Counted from the first letter of the stretch, positions 50,303-59,696 are shown. The stretch: DNA of 64,000 nt from Massilia atriviolacea (GCF_003953935.1 NZ_RXLQ01000005.1:62001-126000); one strand, 5' to 3'. The notes: generated from the letters alone by a model not told the origin. Numbers and translations are program-made.

Positions 50303-51169
50303 TTACAGTCGGCCGTTGCCGGCGACGATAAACCGCTTCATCTTGTCCAGGTCGGCGCTGCGCCAGCCCTGGCCGTAGGCCGGCTCCAGCCGCTGCGCCG
50401 CCTGTTCGAAGCAGGCGCACAGGGCGAACAGGACGCGCCGCAGTTCGGCCGGATCATGGCTGGCGCAGCGGGTCGCAAGCAGGGCGGCCTGATCGGCCTG
50501 GCTGAAGCGCTGTTCGACCCGGCGCATCCCTTCCAGCGGCAGCCCTTGCGCCAGCTGCAGCAGCGGCATCAGCGCCTGGGACCGCATGACGCCGAGCGAA
50601 TCCTCGGCTTCCCAATACTCGCCACGCGCGATCTTGGTGTGGGTGTACCACATCCAGCCGCAAAATTTGTTGTAGAGGTCTTCGAGAAAGGCCGGCTCGA
50701 CCCTGGCCGCGGCGGGCGCCGCCGCCGGCGCTGCGGGAGCGGCCGCAGGGCCGACCAGGGACAGTCCCGCGCCGGGCCCGTGCGCCGGATCGGCGATCGT
50801 GTAATGGATGTCGATCTTGACCAGCGCATCGTCGCAGTCCCAGAAATGGATCAGCAGTTGCGGCATGTTCAGATGGGTGGCCGGGAAAAAGGCGATCGGG
50901 CGTCCGTGCCGGCGCAGGCAGTCGCTCACGGCCTGTTTTACCCGCACCCGCGCGCGCTCGTTCGCGCACACCACTTCCAGATCGATGTCGGAATAGATAT
51001 CGCCGCTCCCCGCCGATAATGACCCGGTTAGCATAAGATCGGCCTCGCCGCACGCCAATACCGCTTGCGCAAGCGCCTCGATCAATTCGAATCGCCCGGA
51101 TTGCATAATCCGACTGGATTCAAGGAATTGCATCGATTCAATATTTAACTGACGCGCGGATGTGCTCAT
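50303..51169 (-). CDS. Nucleotidyltransferase-fold protein
   Basis: A 288-residue protein. The polymerase-beta-like motif TGSLSAGSGDIYSDIDLEVV gives GS...DxD, and a third Asp is in VKIDIHYTIAD. The C-terminal half is helical, with an Ala/Pro-rich insertion near residue 150 and FCGWMWYTHTKIARGEYWEA after it. It resembles aminoglycoside and streptomycin-type nucleotidyltransferases in plan. The start at 51169 has GGGGGG eight bases upstream. The acceptor is unknown. It is divergent from the ligase operon. Confidence 0.75.
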   Translation of the reverse strand: MSTSARQLNIESMQFLESSRIMQSGRFELIEALAQAVLACGEADLMLTGSLSAGSGDIYSDIDLEVVCANERARVRVKQAVSDCLRRHGRPIAFFPATHLNMPQLLIHFWDCDDALVKIDIHYTIADPAHGPGAGLSLVGPAAAPAAPAAAPAAARVEPAFLEDLYNKFCGWMWYTHTKIARGEYWEAEDSLGVMRSQALMPLLQLAQGLPLEGMRRVEQRFSQADQAALLATRCASHDPAELRRVLFALCACFEQAAQRLEPAYGQGWRSADLDKMKRFIVAGNGRL

Positions 51170-51346
51170 TTGCATAACCCCCCTGTCCTGGTCGATAAAA
51201 TCGCGAGAGCATTCCGCGCGATCGAAAAAAGTTATTATAAACTTAAAAGATGCGCTATAGTAAACCGCAAATACCGATAGCGTTTCCTTTCCCGGCGCCG
51301 GCTAGTCCAGGCGCCGAAGCGATGTGTAACTTACCAGGAAAACAGT

Positions 51347-52660
51347 ATGTCGCCCTTGGAACTGTCTCGTAACTTCAATCTGATCCGGACCTGGCGTTTA
51401 AGCCGCCAGCGCCTGCCGTCCCTGCAGCGCCTGATGCCGGAACTGGCCGAGCAGGATATTCATCTGGAGGCGCTGCGCCAGCTTCCCGTGACCGGCAAGC
51501 TCGAATACCGGGAGCGCGCCCAGGAGTGGCTGGAAACGAATGCGGCGCTGCCGCACTTCATGATCAGGACCGGCGGCACCACCGGCGCTCCCACGCTGCA
51601 GTGGGGCTATATGCCGCCGTACGCGCCGCCGCCGGCGCCGTCCGGCGAGGAGCCGCGTCCGCTGTACCTGAAGGCCGGCGACGGCCGCCAGGGAACGGTG
51701 CCGCACTTCCCCAAGGACGTCGGCTCGCTGATCGCGCCCTTGCGCGACATCGAGGGGTATCGCATCATGACCGAGATCCTGCAGACCCGCTATCGCTTCG
51801 CTGGCTACGAAGAGCAGTTTTCGCGTCTGTCCATACCGCTGCCGGCGGCCAAGAAACTGGTCCACTATATATTGCTGAACAATATCGGCGTAAATAACTT
51901 CGGCTTACGCGAAGTGCATACCAATTCATCTTTCGTATCGCGCGCCTGGCGCCGCAGGATTGAAACGGTATTGCAGGCGAAATTAATAGATCATTACGGA
52001 TTCACCGAAATACAGACGGCGCGCGCGCATGAATGTCCTTCCTGCGGATATTATCATTTTCCCGATTCCATTTATCCCGAAGTGGTCGATCTGCGCGGTA
52101 ATCTCCTGAGCGCCCCGCATGCGAATGGCCGCTTGCTGGTAACGCGCTTGCTGGAAGAGAACGATTGCGCCATGCCGGTACTGCGTTTCGACAGCGGCGA
52201 TATCGCGGAAATCGGGGTGCCGTGCGCATTTACCGGCGAAACCGGATTCAAACCGTGGGGCAAAATCGACCACAGCATCGGCATCGACGGCGGCGCCGCC
52301 GGCGATTTGTATCCGGTGCGCTACGGCGATATCCAGGATGCCATCGATAGCAGCGCCGTGGTGGCCCGCATCGATAATATCCGGCACTCCCTGGTCACCC
52401 TGACCGAAGGCGATACCTTCCCCAAATGGCGGCTGCTGCCCTGTCCCGACGCGGCCAACCAGGCGCGCCTGGAAATCGAGATGCTGTTCGATCCGCGCCT
52501 GTTTACCGACGAATGGGCGCAGTTCGAAGCCGACCTGCGCGCCAGACTCGATGCCAACAACCCCGATTACCGGCGCGCCATCGATCATGCGGGATTTCAT
52601 CTGCATATCGCCGGTCTGCCGCCAGGCTCGCTGAGCGACCGCGACGTGATGAAATCCTAG
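51347..52660 (+). CDS. PaaK-like adenylate-forming enzyme
   Basis: A 437-residue member of the ANL superfamily near phenylacetate-CoA ligase and the coenzyme F390 synthetases. The ATP loop is MIRTGGTTGAPTLQW, the aromatic/adenine segment HYGFTEIQTARAHEC, the ribose Asp lies in VLRFDSGDIAEIG, and a zinc-like Cys pair is in ECPSCGYYHFPDS. The C-terminal domain is short. It is the first gene of an operon with the ABC importer (16 bases to the next start). The acid activated is not predictable. Confidence 0.82.
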   Translation: MSPLELSRNFNLIRTWRLSRQRLPSLQRLMPELAEQDIHLEALRQLPVTGKLEYRERAQEWLETNAALPHFMIRTGGTTGAPTLQWGYMPPYAPPPAPSGEEPRPLYLKAGDGRQGTVPHFPKDVGSLIAPLRDIEGYRIMTEILQTRYRFAGYEEQFSRLSIPLPAAKKLVHYILLNNIGVNNFGLREVHTNSSFVSRAWRRRIETVLQAKLIDHYGFTEIQTARAHECPSCGYYHFPDSIYPEVVDLRGNLLSAPHANGRLLVTRLLEENDCAMPVLRFDSGDIAEIGVPCAFTGETGFKPWGKIDHSIGIDGGAAGDLYPVRYGDIQDAIDSSAVVARIDNIRHSLVTLTEGDTFPKWRLLPCPDAANQARLEIEMLFDPRLFTDEWAQFEADLRARLDANNPDYRRAIDHAGFHLHIAGLPPGSLSDRDVMKS

Positions 52661-52676
52661 CCGCGGAGCGCATCCG

Positions 52677-53627
52677 ATGCCAGCACTGTCATGCGCCCGC
52701 CGCCGCTTCCTGCTTGCCTGTGCCGGGTGGACGGCCGGCGCGGCGACGGCCGCCGGCTTGCCCACCGTGCGCTGGGGCCTGTTTCGCAACTACCAGCCGG
52801 TCTACGTCGGGATCGCACAAGGCCTGTTTCAGCGCGCTGGCGTGAATGTTGTGCTTTCCGGCAACTTCAGCAGTGGTCCTGCCCTGATTCAGGCGGCCGG
52901 TATCGGCCACATCGACGCCGGCCATTCGGCCATCACCGGCCTGGCCAATGCCGCCGCGCAGGGCGTGGGCGTGATCGGGGTTGCCGATTCGCAGACCGAA
53001 TTCGCCGATGCGCCGCTGCAGCAATGGTTCGTCGGCGCGCACGCGCCCATCAGGACCGTGGCCGATTTGCGCGGCAAGCGCATCGCCGTCAACTCCCTGT
53101 CGGGATCGTTTTATTACACCACCTTGATCGCCTTGCAAGGGCATGGGATCGGCAAGCACGAGGTGCACTTCGTCACGCTGCCGCACGAACGCCAGGAGCA
53201 GGCCTTGCTGGCCGGATCGATCGACGTGGCGTCCCTGATCGATCCGTACAGCGTCGCCGCGGCCGCCAATGCCCGGGTGCGCAGGCTGTTCACCGGGGCC
53301 GATGTGCTGGGCGAGCGGCAATTCTCGCTCGTCTTCTTCCGCAAGAAGCTGGTGGAGGAACAGGCGCCGACCATCACCCGCTTCCTGACCGGCTACCGGC
53401 AAGCCATCGCCTTCCTGCGCGACGATCCCGCCGGCGCGAATGCGGTGATGGCGCAGGCGCTCGGCGTGCAGAACAAGCTCATCGTTCCGCACCGCTACAC
53501 GGCGCATGCCCGCGTGCTGGTGCGCGATGCGCAGTTCTGGCTCGACACCATGAGGGCGGGCGGCGAACTGGGGCGGGCGCCCGGCCTGCGGGTCGGCGAC
53601 GTCGCGACCGACCGCTTCAATCCCTGA
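52677..53627 (+). CDS. ABC substrate-binding protein (NMT1/SsuA type)
   Basis: A 316-residue periplasmic binding protein. Its N-terminus CARRRFLLACAGWTAGAATA is a twin-Arg-like signal. The mature part reads FRNYQPVYVGIAQGLFQRAG, SSGPALIQAAGIGHIDAGHS and TVADLRGKRIAVNSLSGSFY, the pattern of NMT1/THI5, SsuA, TauA and NrtA proteins. Sulfonate, thiamine-precursor or nitrate ligands are all possible. The stop overlaps the permease start. Confidence 0.88.
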   Translation: MPALSCARRRFLLACAGWTAGAATAAGLPTVRWGLFRNYQPVYVGIAQGLFQRAGVNVVLSGNFSSGPALIQAAGIGHIDAGHSAITGLANAAAQGVGVIGVADSQTEFADAPLQQWFVGAHAPIRTVADLRGKRIAVNSLSGSFYYTTLIALQGHGIGKHEVHFVTLPHERQEQALLAGSIDVASLIDPYSVAAAANARVRRLFTGADVLGERQFSLVFFRKKLVEEQAPTITRFLTGYRQAIAFLRDDPAGANAVMAQALGVQNKLIVPHRYTAHARVLVRDAQFWLDTMRAGGELGRAPGLRVGDVATDRFNP

Positions 53628-54442
53628 TGCGGCCGCTCATGATGGCGCCGCTCCCGGCACCGGCCCGCCCGGGCTGGCTGGCCTGGACAAGGGGACACGC
53701 GGCGCGCCTGACCGGCGCCTGCGGCATCGTCGCGGTCCTGTGCGCATGGGAGCTGCTGGTCGGCCTGGGCGGGGTCGATCCGACCTATCTGCCGCCGCCC
53801 AGCGCGGTCGCGGCAGTGCTGCCCGGCTTGTTTCTGGACGGCCCGCTGATGGCGGACGTGCGGGCCAGCCTGAGCGCGGTACTGAGCGGCACCCTGATCG
53901 CCTGCCTGATCGCCTTGCCGGCCACGGTGGCGGCCCATCTCTGCGCGCCCCTGCGCTGGCTGAGCGCGCCCATCGTCGAACTGGTCCGCGGGATCGCGCC
54001 GCTCGCCCTGCTGCCGGCCTTTTTGCTGGTGTTCGGCCTGGGCACCCGCAGTACCGTCGCCATCATCGTGTGGGTGGCATGGCCGCCGCTGTTCATCAAT
54101 GTCCTGGCCGGCCTGGACGCCACCGACCGCAGGCTGATCGAGGCGGCGCGCAGCATGGGCGCGACCACCGGCTGGCTGTTGCTGACGGTATACATGCCTT
54201 CGGTCGCCGGACATTTCCTGGCCGGGCTGCGGCTGGCGCTGGGCAGCGCCTGGCTTGCCGTGGTCGCCGCCGAAATGCTTGGTGCCAACGCGGGGATCGG
54301 ATTCCGGATCCTGGAGTGGTCGCAAACCTTCCACATCACCGCCATGTATGGCGCCATCGTCGTCATCGGTGTCATCTCGCTCGGCCTGAACGGGGTGCTG
54401 GCCTGGGCCAGCGCCATGAGCACGCGCGGACAGGCGCCATGA
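53627..54442 (+). CDS. ABC transporter permease (BPD type)
   Basis: A 271-residue inner-membrane protein with six hydrophobic segments. The EAA loop reads EAARSMGATTGWLLLTVYMP. The ATG overlaps the preceding stop by one base. The sequence is like SsuC and TauC permeases. It makes one transporter with the flanking genes. Confidence 0.88.
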   Translation: MRPLMMAPLPAPARPGWLAWTRGHAARLTGACGIVAVLCAWELLVGLGGVDPTYLPPPSAVAAVLPGLFLDGPLMADVRASLSAVLSGTLIACLIALPATVAAHLCAPLRWLSAPIVELVRGIAPLALLPAFLLVFGLGTRSTVAIIVWVAWPPLFINVLAGLDATDRRLIEAARSMGATTGWLLLTVYMPSVAGHFLAGLRLALGSAWLAVVAAEMLGANAGIGFRILEWSQTFHITAMYGAIVVIGVISLGLNGVLAWASAMSTRGQAP

Positions 54443-55203
54443 GCGGCGGGCGCTGCGTGCTGCGGGCGGCGGCGCTGTCGCATGGATTCGGCGCACGCCG
54501 CATCCTGGGGCCCTGTTCGTTCGAGCTGCGCGACGCCGAGGTGGTCGCGCTCGTCGGTCCCAGCGGGGTCGGCAAGACCACGCTGCTGCGCATCCTGGCC
54601 GGACTGATACGCCCGGACGGCGGCACGGTGACCCTGTCCGGACACGGCGGCCAGGGCATTGCGATGGTATTCCAGGACTATGCCTTGTTCCCCTGGCGCA
54701 ATGCCCAGCGCAATGTCGAATATCCCTTGCAGATCGGCGGCATCGGCCGCGCCGCGCGCCGGGAGCTGGCGCGCGCGGCGCTGGCGCAGGTCGGCCTGGC
54801 CGCCAGCGCCGATCTCTATCCCGCGCAACTGTCGGGAGGCATGCGGCAACGGGTGGCACTGGCGCGGGCGATCGTGACGCGGCCCGCCGTGATGCTGCTG
54901 GACGAACCCCTGGCGGCGCTGGACCAGGCCACGCGCCGCCAGCTGCAGGATCATCTGAGCGGCCTGTTCGCCCAGCTCGGCTGCGCGGTGGTGCTGGTCA
55001 CGCATGACCTGCACGAGGCGGTACGCCTGGCGGACCGGGTACTGGTGCTGGGCGGAAGCAGCGCGACGGTCGTGGCCGACCTGTACCTGGAGTCAGGAAA
55101 CAGCGCCGCCCAGGTGATGCTGTTGCAGAAACTGATGGCACAGCATGCCGGCCGGGAGGGCGCCGGGCCGGCGTGCGCGCCCGGCGCCAGCCTTACTGCT
55201 TGA
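54439..55203 (+). CDS. ABC transporter ATP-binding protein
   Basis: A 254-residue ATPase. Walker A is VGPSGVGKTTLLR, the Q-loop FQDYALFPWRNAQRNV, the signature QLSGGMRQRVALARA, Walker B MLLDEPLAALD and the switch VTHDLHEAV. This is the SsuB/TauB/NrtD branch. ATGA overlap with the permease. Its 3' end overlaps the convergent methyltransferase gene by 11 bases. Confidence 0.93.
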   Translation: MSGGRCVLRAAALSHGFGARRILGPCSFELRDAEVVALVGPSGVGKTTLLRILAGLIRPDGGTVTLSGHGGQGIAMVFQDYALFPWRNAQRNVEYPLQIGGIGRAARRELARAALAQVGLAASADLYPAQLSGGMRQRVALARAIVTRPAVMLLDEPLAALDQATRRQLQDHLSGLFAQLGCAVVLVTHDLHEAVRLADRVLVLGGSSATVVADLYLESGNSAAQVMLLQKLMAQHAGREGAGPACAPGASLTA

Positions 55204-55738
55204 CATACACCCACACCAGCCGGCGCGCCGGCACCCCGTTGCTGAGCACCAGGCGTTCTTCCTGAACCGGGCCGTTCACCGCAAAACCGAGCTCGGACGC
55301 GAACTGCGCGACGCTCTCCTCGTCCCATGGAAAGACCGTGATGGCGGCTCCGATCGGCTCGCCCGGATTGGCGCGCATGAACAGCGAGCCGCCCGGCTTG
55401 AGCCAGGCATGCACCTTCCTCAGCGCCGCCAGGATCGCCGCCCTGTCGCCGAAATTGATGCTGCCCAGCGCCAGGCAGACATCGATGGCCGCGTCGGCGA
55501 AGGGGGCGTCGTGCAGGTCGCATTGCAGGTCGGCGCCGTCGTTGGCGATATCGATGCCGATCAGGTTCGGTATCTTTCCCTTGAACGGATTGAAGCCGCA
55601 GCCGACATCGACCACGAAGCGCGGCCGCAGGGCGTTGACGCGATCGACCAGGGCATAGCCGCTCAGGGGAAACCGTTCGATCGACGCTTGCCAGGTGCGC
55701 GCGTTGAAAAAGCGCAGCAGTTCCTTGTTATCTTGCAT
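55193..55738 (-). CDS. Class I SAM-dependent methyltransferase
   Basis: A 181-residue methyltransferase: motif I RFVVDVGCGFNPFKGKIPNL, the acidic segment LIGIDIANDGADLQCDLHDA, and the post-motif region LRKVHAWLKPGGSLFMRANP. It is followed upstream at 13 bases by the sulfotransferase-like gene, so it is probably in that operon. The substrate is unknown. Confidence 0.85.
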   Translation of the reverse strand: MQDNKELLRFFNARTWQASIERFPLSGYALVDRVNALRPRFVVDVGCGFNPFKGKIPNLIGIDIANDGADLQCDLHDAPFADAAIDVCLALGSINFGDRAAILAALRKVHAWLKPGGSLFMRANPGEPIGAAITVFPWDEESVAQFASELGFAVNGPVQEERLVLSNGVPARRLVWVYVKQ

Positions 55739-55751
55739 GGCTTGCTTCCTC

Positions 55752-56471
55752 TCAGATGACGCAGGCCGCCGCCGACCTGGCCATGGCGTGGCAGGCGTTC
55801 AGCACATCGGCGGGGGGCTGGTCGCCCAGGCCCCAGCGGCGCTCGAATTCCAGTTCCGAGACGGCCTTGACCCCTTCCATGCTGTAGCTCAGGCCCAGTT
55901 CGGCCAGGATCGGCGCCATGCTGCGGCGCCGCACCAGACGCCGCCGGCGCTGCTCGACGAAGGCCGAGATGCAGGCATTGTCGGCTGCGATATGGGCCGC
56001 CATGTTGGACGAGCTTTTGTACCAGCTGTAGTCGGGGTACGTGATGCTGAAGCCGCCCGCCGCCTCCCACCAGGCCAGGCAGTCCTGGTCCGGCCGCTGG
56101 ACCAGCAGGAAGCGCGCGGCCGGGAACAGCTCGGCCAGATACGGCAGGTGGCGCGAAAAGACATGGCTCTTGAGCAGTTTGATGCCGCCGGACTCGCGGT
56201 AAGGCGCCGCGAATTCCGCCAGCAAGGCTGGCTTGCCCATGCTGCCGATGTCGTCGAACTGGCGTCCGTACTCCATGCCGGGACCGAAGTAATTCCCGAA
56301 ATGGAGCGTCCGGCTGTCGCCAGCGTAGGATCGTTCGAGGGACATATCCGAGCGGTTGATCCCGTCCGCATACATGAGTGCATGGGCAATCGCGCTCCAT
56401 TTCGAGCCTGGTGTGCCCACCACAAAAATAATATCCGCGCCGTCGCTGTTGAACATGGTGGTCACGCTCAC
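55752..56471 (-). CDS. P-loop sulfotransferase-like protein (first of two)
   Basis: A 239-residue protein. The 5'-phosphosulfate-binding-like loop is FVVGTPGSKWSAIAHALMYA, and a later segment (LLVQRPDQDCLAWWEAAGG) follows the plan of the sulfotransferase 3'-phosphate region. The fold assignment is by pattern. The gene at the right edge of the window has a similar opening loop. The arrangement with an adjoining methyltransferase and a sulfatase-like gene is notable. Confidence 0.65.
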   Translation of the reverse strand: MSVTTMFNSDGADIIFVVGTPGSKWSAIAHALMYADGINRSDMSLERSYAGDSRTLHFGNYFGPGMEYGRQFDDIGSMGKPALLAEFAAPYRESGGIKLLKSHVFSRHLPYLAELFPAARFLLVQRPDQDCLAWWEAAGGFSITYPDYSWYKSSSNMAAHIAADNACISAFVEQRRRRLVRRRSMAPILAELGLSYSMEGVKAVSELEFERRWGLGDQPPADVLNACHAMARSAAACVI

Positions 56472-56478
56472 GTGTGGT

Positions 56479-57822
56479 TTATTGACGAATGGTGTTGTAC
56501 TGGACCAGCATGTCGGCCAGGCGCTGCTGGATCTGTCCTTCGCTGACCGCCAGCGGCATCTGCGCCGCGTTGAAGCGTTCGAGCCGGTTGACCGGCTCGA
56601 TCGGGGCCATCCCGCCCAGGTACTGTTCGAAGTCCGCCACGGTCCGGCTGAGCTTGTGTTCGCCTTCCCACACCGCCTCCTTGAACAGCAGATGGGGCAG
56701 GTGCCCTTGTTTTTTACCGTTCGCCATCATTCGCTGCTGGAATTTCACAAAACGGGCGGTGTCCGCCACATACGCCTGGGCATAGCCGCAGCGGCTGGCG
56801 TAGGCGGTGCGCTCGCGCACCGTCGATGCCAGCGAGATCCCGTCGACCGCCAGACGCCTGATGTGCTTGTCGCCGTTGAGATCGAGTATGGTGGGCAAGA
56901 TGTCCACCGTGCGCACCCGTTCCGTATGAATCGCAGGCGCGACATCGGCGCCGATGAACAGCAGCGGCACCCGCAGCACCCCTTCGGCGACCGAATTGAA
57001 GTGGCCGAAGCTGTGCTCGTCGTATTCTTCGCCGTGATCGCCGAACAGCACAATCAGCCAGCGCTTGCCTTCCAGGCGGCGCTTGAGCTGATCGATGAAG
57101 GCGGTAAAGCGGTGGCGCAGGAAATGCTCGATGCCGCCCAAATACAGGCCGAAGATGTCCTCGGCGCGCCCGGCCTTCCAGAGCTCCTGGATGATGCGCT
57201 TGTAGCGCATCAGGTACTGCATGTCCTCTTCGTCGCGCAAGGTTTCGAACAGCTGGTCCTTGGGCAGGCTGCCGGCGGCGCCGATCTGCTGTTCCAGTTC
57301 GGCCAGCTTGTTGCGATAGGCGTCGCCGCCGTAATGGAGATTATGGAAACCGTAGGGCACGTGCACCCCGCCGAAGTGCGCCAGGCTGACCGACCGTTCG
57401 CTCTGGCCCAGCGCGTCCAGGTAAGCGCTGTCGCTTTCGACGATGAACTCGTCGATGCCGCGGTCGAATCCCAGGGTCGGGCCGAGAATGAGGGGGAAAT
57501 CGCTCTTCAGGATGGTGCGGTAGCCGGCCCGCTGGGCCCGCGTAAACAAGGTGTCGCCGGTCAGCTTGCGGTTGAAAAACTCGAACACCCCGTGCCGCAA
57601 TGGCCACTTGCCGTTCAGGATCGAGGCGTGCGATGCCGAGGTGTAGGGCGCGGCCGAGACGCAGTTGGCGAAAAACGCGCCCTGGTCGACCAGCTCATCG
57701 AGTACCGAGGTGTCGGGCGCGCGCAGATTCGGGTATTTCGACGGCCAGAGTTTGAGGGGATTGCGGCCGATGCAATCGCTGCGGAGGGTATCAATGGATA
57801 AGAGAACAATGTGATCGTACAC
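56479..57822 (-). CDS. Sulfatase-fold (alkaline phosphatase superfamily) enzyme without the Cys nucleophile
   Basis: A 447-residue enzyme. It opens with HIVLLSIDTLRSDCIGRNPL (metal Asp). At the nucleophile position it reads APYTSASHASILNGKWPLRH, so a Thr or Ser stands where formylglycine sulfatases have Cys/Ser-x-Pro-x-Arg. The second metal site is VLFGDHGEEYDEHSFGHFNS. Such enzymes include phosphodiesterases and phosphoglycerol or phosphoethanolamine transferases, but no membrane anchor is seen. The GTG at 57822 is chosen as start since GGAG precedes it by seven bases. Confidence 0.8.
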   Translation of the reverse strand: MYDHIVLLSIDTLRSDCIGRNPLKLWPSKYPNLRAPDTSVLDELVDQGAFFANCVSAAPYTSASHASILNGKWPLRHGVFEFFNRKLTGDTLFTRAQRAGYRTILKSDFPLILGPTLGFDRGIDEFIVESDSAYLDALGQSERSVSLAHFGGVHVPYGFHNLHYGGDAYRNKLAELEQQIGAAGSLPKDQLFETLRDEEDMQYLMRYKRIIQELWKAGRAEDIFGLYLGGIEHFLRHRFTAFIDQLKRRLEGKRWLIVLFGDHGEEYDEHSFGHFNSVAEGVLRVPLLFIGADVAPAIHTERVRTVDILPTILDLNGDKHIRRLAVDGISLASTVRERTAYASRCGYAQAYVADTARFVKFQQRMMANGKKQGHLPHLLFKEAVWEGEHKLSRTVADFEQYLGGMAPIEPVNRLERFNAAQMPLAVSEGQIQQRLADMLVQYNTIRQ

Positions 57823-57911
57823 CGTGCTACTCCGGTTAATGTAGTCGGACACGACAGGCGCGCGGGCGGCCATGCGCCCGCGCGCCTGTCATGCAGCGAA
57901 GCGGGACATGC

Positions 57912-58457
57912 TTATTTCAGTTCTCCCACCAGATGGCATGCGCCGGCCCTGAAGCGCTGCCCGCCGGGCGGCGTGGACATCATCGTTCCCATATTTTTCG
58001 GCAACAGGATCCGGTCGAAAATCGACAGGTGGGGGACATACTGCGCGCCGACGTACGAGGTTTGCAGGCGCAAGCCCAGTTCCGCGTAGCGGTGCAGGGC
58101 GCGCATGTGCAAGTCATGGAGCTGCCCGGATTCGACGCGAAAATGGACGTTGGTCACGAAACCATTGCGATTCGTAAAAGTGCCGACACTGCTTACCTGA
58201 AACTCCGCCTGGGCCGGCGCAAGTTCCGTGGCCAGCGTTTCCAGTTGCCGCAAGACCTCGGGGGGCTGGAAGCCGCCGTACAGCAGGGTAATGTGGGGAT
58301 CGAGCTGGCGTGCGATCACGTCGTCGGTGCCGAAGCGGTGGCGTTGCGCCGTGACATGGTCCACCAGCGTCTGGTCGACGCTGAGGACCAGTGCGCATTC
58401 GTGGACCTCGGTGAGCTCATCGGTTCTCAGACGGTTGCGCAGACTAATCCAATTCAC
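57912..58457 (-). CDS. 2H phosphoesterase (2'-5' RNA ligase superfamily)
   Basis: A 181-residue protein with both HxT/S motifs of the 2H superfamily: LDPHITLLYGG and YVPHLSIFDR. The plan is that of cyclic phosphodiesterases and LigT-like enzymes. Positions and spacing suit one active site. Substrate may be a cyclic nucleotide or RNA 2',3'-cyclic phosphate. No signal peptide. It lies in the minus-strand group beside the sulfatase-like gene. Confidence 0.8.
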   Translation of the reverse strand: MNWISLRNRLRTDELTEVHECALVLSVDQTLVDHVTAQRHRFGTDDVIARQLDPHITLLYGGFQPPEVLRQLETLATELAPAQAEFQVSSVGTFTNRNGFVTNVHFRVESGQLHDLHMRALHRYAELGLRLQTSYVGAQYVPHLSIFDRILLPKNMGTMMSTPPGGQRFRAGACHLVGELK

Positions 58458-58585
58458 TAATGGAAGCTCCTGTCAGTTCGCCGCCAGGGCCCTGAGGCGC
58501 ACGACGGCAGTTGGTGAACACACGGCGCTGGCGCGCCAGCGCCGTGTGCGGGCGGGACATCAGGCGCGGCGAAAACCGCCGCGCC

Positions 58586-58876
58586 TCAAGCCTGGGCTTT
58601 CTGGCTCATCGACTCCAGCTCGTCGCTTGTCACCCTGGTAAAGTATTTCACGTCGCTCGCCTTGCCGTTTTTATCGTGGGTGACATGCAAGGTGCCGGCG
58701 CCGATATTCCACATGCGTTCCACGTCGCCATTTACCAGCATTTTCATGGAGGCCGGCTCGCCATACGTCTGGTACAGTTCTTTATCGCCCTTGTTCAGCA
58801 AATCGCTCACCGGCTGCTGCGTATCGCCGATGTTGGCGGACTGCACCGATACCGGAACGTTCGGATTGAGTATCAT
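58586..58876 (-). CDS. 96-residue BamE-like small protein, copy 1
   Basis: Paralog of the gene at 59406. The text SDLLNKGDKELYQTYGEPAS, MKMLVNGDVERMWNIGAGTL and HVTHDKNGKASDVKYFTRVT has the pattern of SmpA/OmlA (BamE) domains, with a LxGxP-like turn and Trp. It has no lipobox and no clear signal peptide, so it is either cytoplasmic or secreted by another way. The start at 58876 follows AGGG. Function unknown. Confidence 0.75.
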   Translation of the reverse strand: MILNPNVPVSVQSANIGDTQQPVSDLLNKGDKELYQTYGEPASMKMLVNGDVERMWNIGAGTLHVTHDKNGKASDVKYFTRVTSDELESMSQKAQA

Positions 58877-59405
58877 AATAACCCTTTCTAAAGTTATGAC
58901 GCACATCCATCCTAGAATGTGTAAAACGATCCTATCGCAAGCTTGCGCAAGTGGCAATATATTATTCGTGATCGATCGCGTCCGCACCATAGTCGCTTTA
59001 TTGCCGCGCGGCGCCCGCCGCCACGGTAATCGGACGGCTTTCCATGCCCAGCGCATGATGCACTGTCAAGCTATCGGCATTACCTATATATCCTATTCGA
59101 AAAAACCATCCTGATATCACCGGCCGCTTGTCGCCGCTGGCCTGTTAATATTCTTACGGGAAATATGGATATTAATAAACTCCGCCGCAATCGGATCGCG
59201 CCCAATGCGTTTTCCTCCGGGCCGCCATCGCGCCGCGCCCGTCAAGCGGGCCGATCGTCGGCAGCGCAACGGAGACGCCAAGGGCGCCTCCGTTGACCCG
59301 GATACGCTCCCCGGGCGGCCGGCGCGGCGCAAGCCCGGCAATGCGCCGTGCCGTCTGCGCCGCCCTATGGGAAAGCCGGCCGGCTACAAGAAAAATGACC
59401 GGGCA
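58877..59405. other. Intergenic region upstream of small gene copy 1
   Basis: Contains the promoter of copy 1 (58912-58940), a 10-bp palindrome GCAAGCTTGC at 58937, and otherwise no gene that I can support. Short open frames here are antisense or random. Confidence 0.5.
58912..58940 (-). promoter_or_regulatory. Promoter of small gene copy 1
   Basis: On the minus strand TTGCGA, 17 bases, TTCTAG. The same TTGCGATA and CACATTCTA elements with identical spacing are found before copy 2. CACAT...ATGTG arms overlap the -10 region and may be an operator. Confidence 0.65.
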
Positions 59406-59696
59406 TCAAGCTTGCGTCAGCTTGGTCATCGTTTCCAGCTCACCTGCCGTGATGTTCATGAAAAACTTGACATCGGCGACCTTGCCGGTCTCCGTGTGGG
59501 TGACATGCAGGGTGCCCGAACCGATGCTCCAGGTCCGTTCCACATCGCCATTGACCAGCATTTTCATCGACGCCGGCGTGCCGTACATCTGCACCAGTTC
59601 CGAATCGGCCTTGGTGAGCAAATCATGCACGGACTGCTGAGTATCGCCAACGGTCATGGATTGCACGGATACTGCTATGAGAGTACTGAGAATCAT
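59406..59696 (-). CDS. 96-residue BamE-like small protein, copy 2
   Basis: Second paralog, equal in length to copy 1. It has SVHDLLTKADSELVQMYGTP, ASMKMLVNGDVERTWSIGSG, TLHVTHTETGKVADVKFF. The first residues MILSTLIAVSVQSM are more hydrophobic than in copy 1 and could be a weak signal sequence. The conserved part between copies is the middle (residues about 40-75), while both ends vary. Upstream bases including the promoter are conserved as well. Confidence 0.75.
   Translation of the reverse strand: MILSTLIAVSVQSMTVGDTQQSVHDLLTKADSELVQMYGTPASMKMLVNGDVERTWSIGSGTLHVTHTETGKVADVKFFMNITAGELETMTKLTQA

Noticed and set aside
52677-55203. Assignment of the importer as ThiXYZ (thiamine precursor) or SsuABC (sulfonate)
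   Set aside because: No thi or ssu enzyme genes and no riboswitch were seen nearby; the binding-protein family alone does not decide the ligand.
58586-59696. The two 96-aa proteins as RiPP precursor peptides
   Set aside because: They are conserved in the middle with a domain-like beta pattern, not a conserved leader with a variable core, and no RiPP maturase is recognisable.
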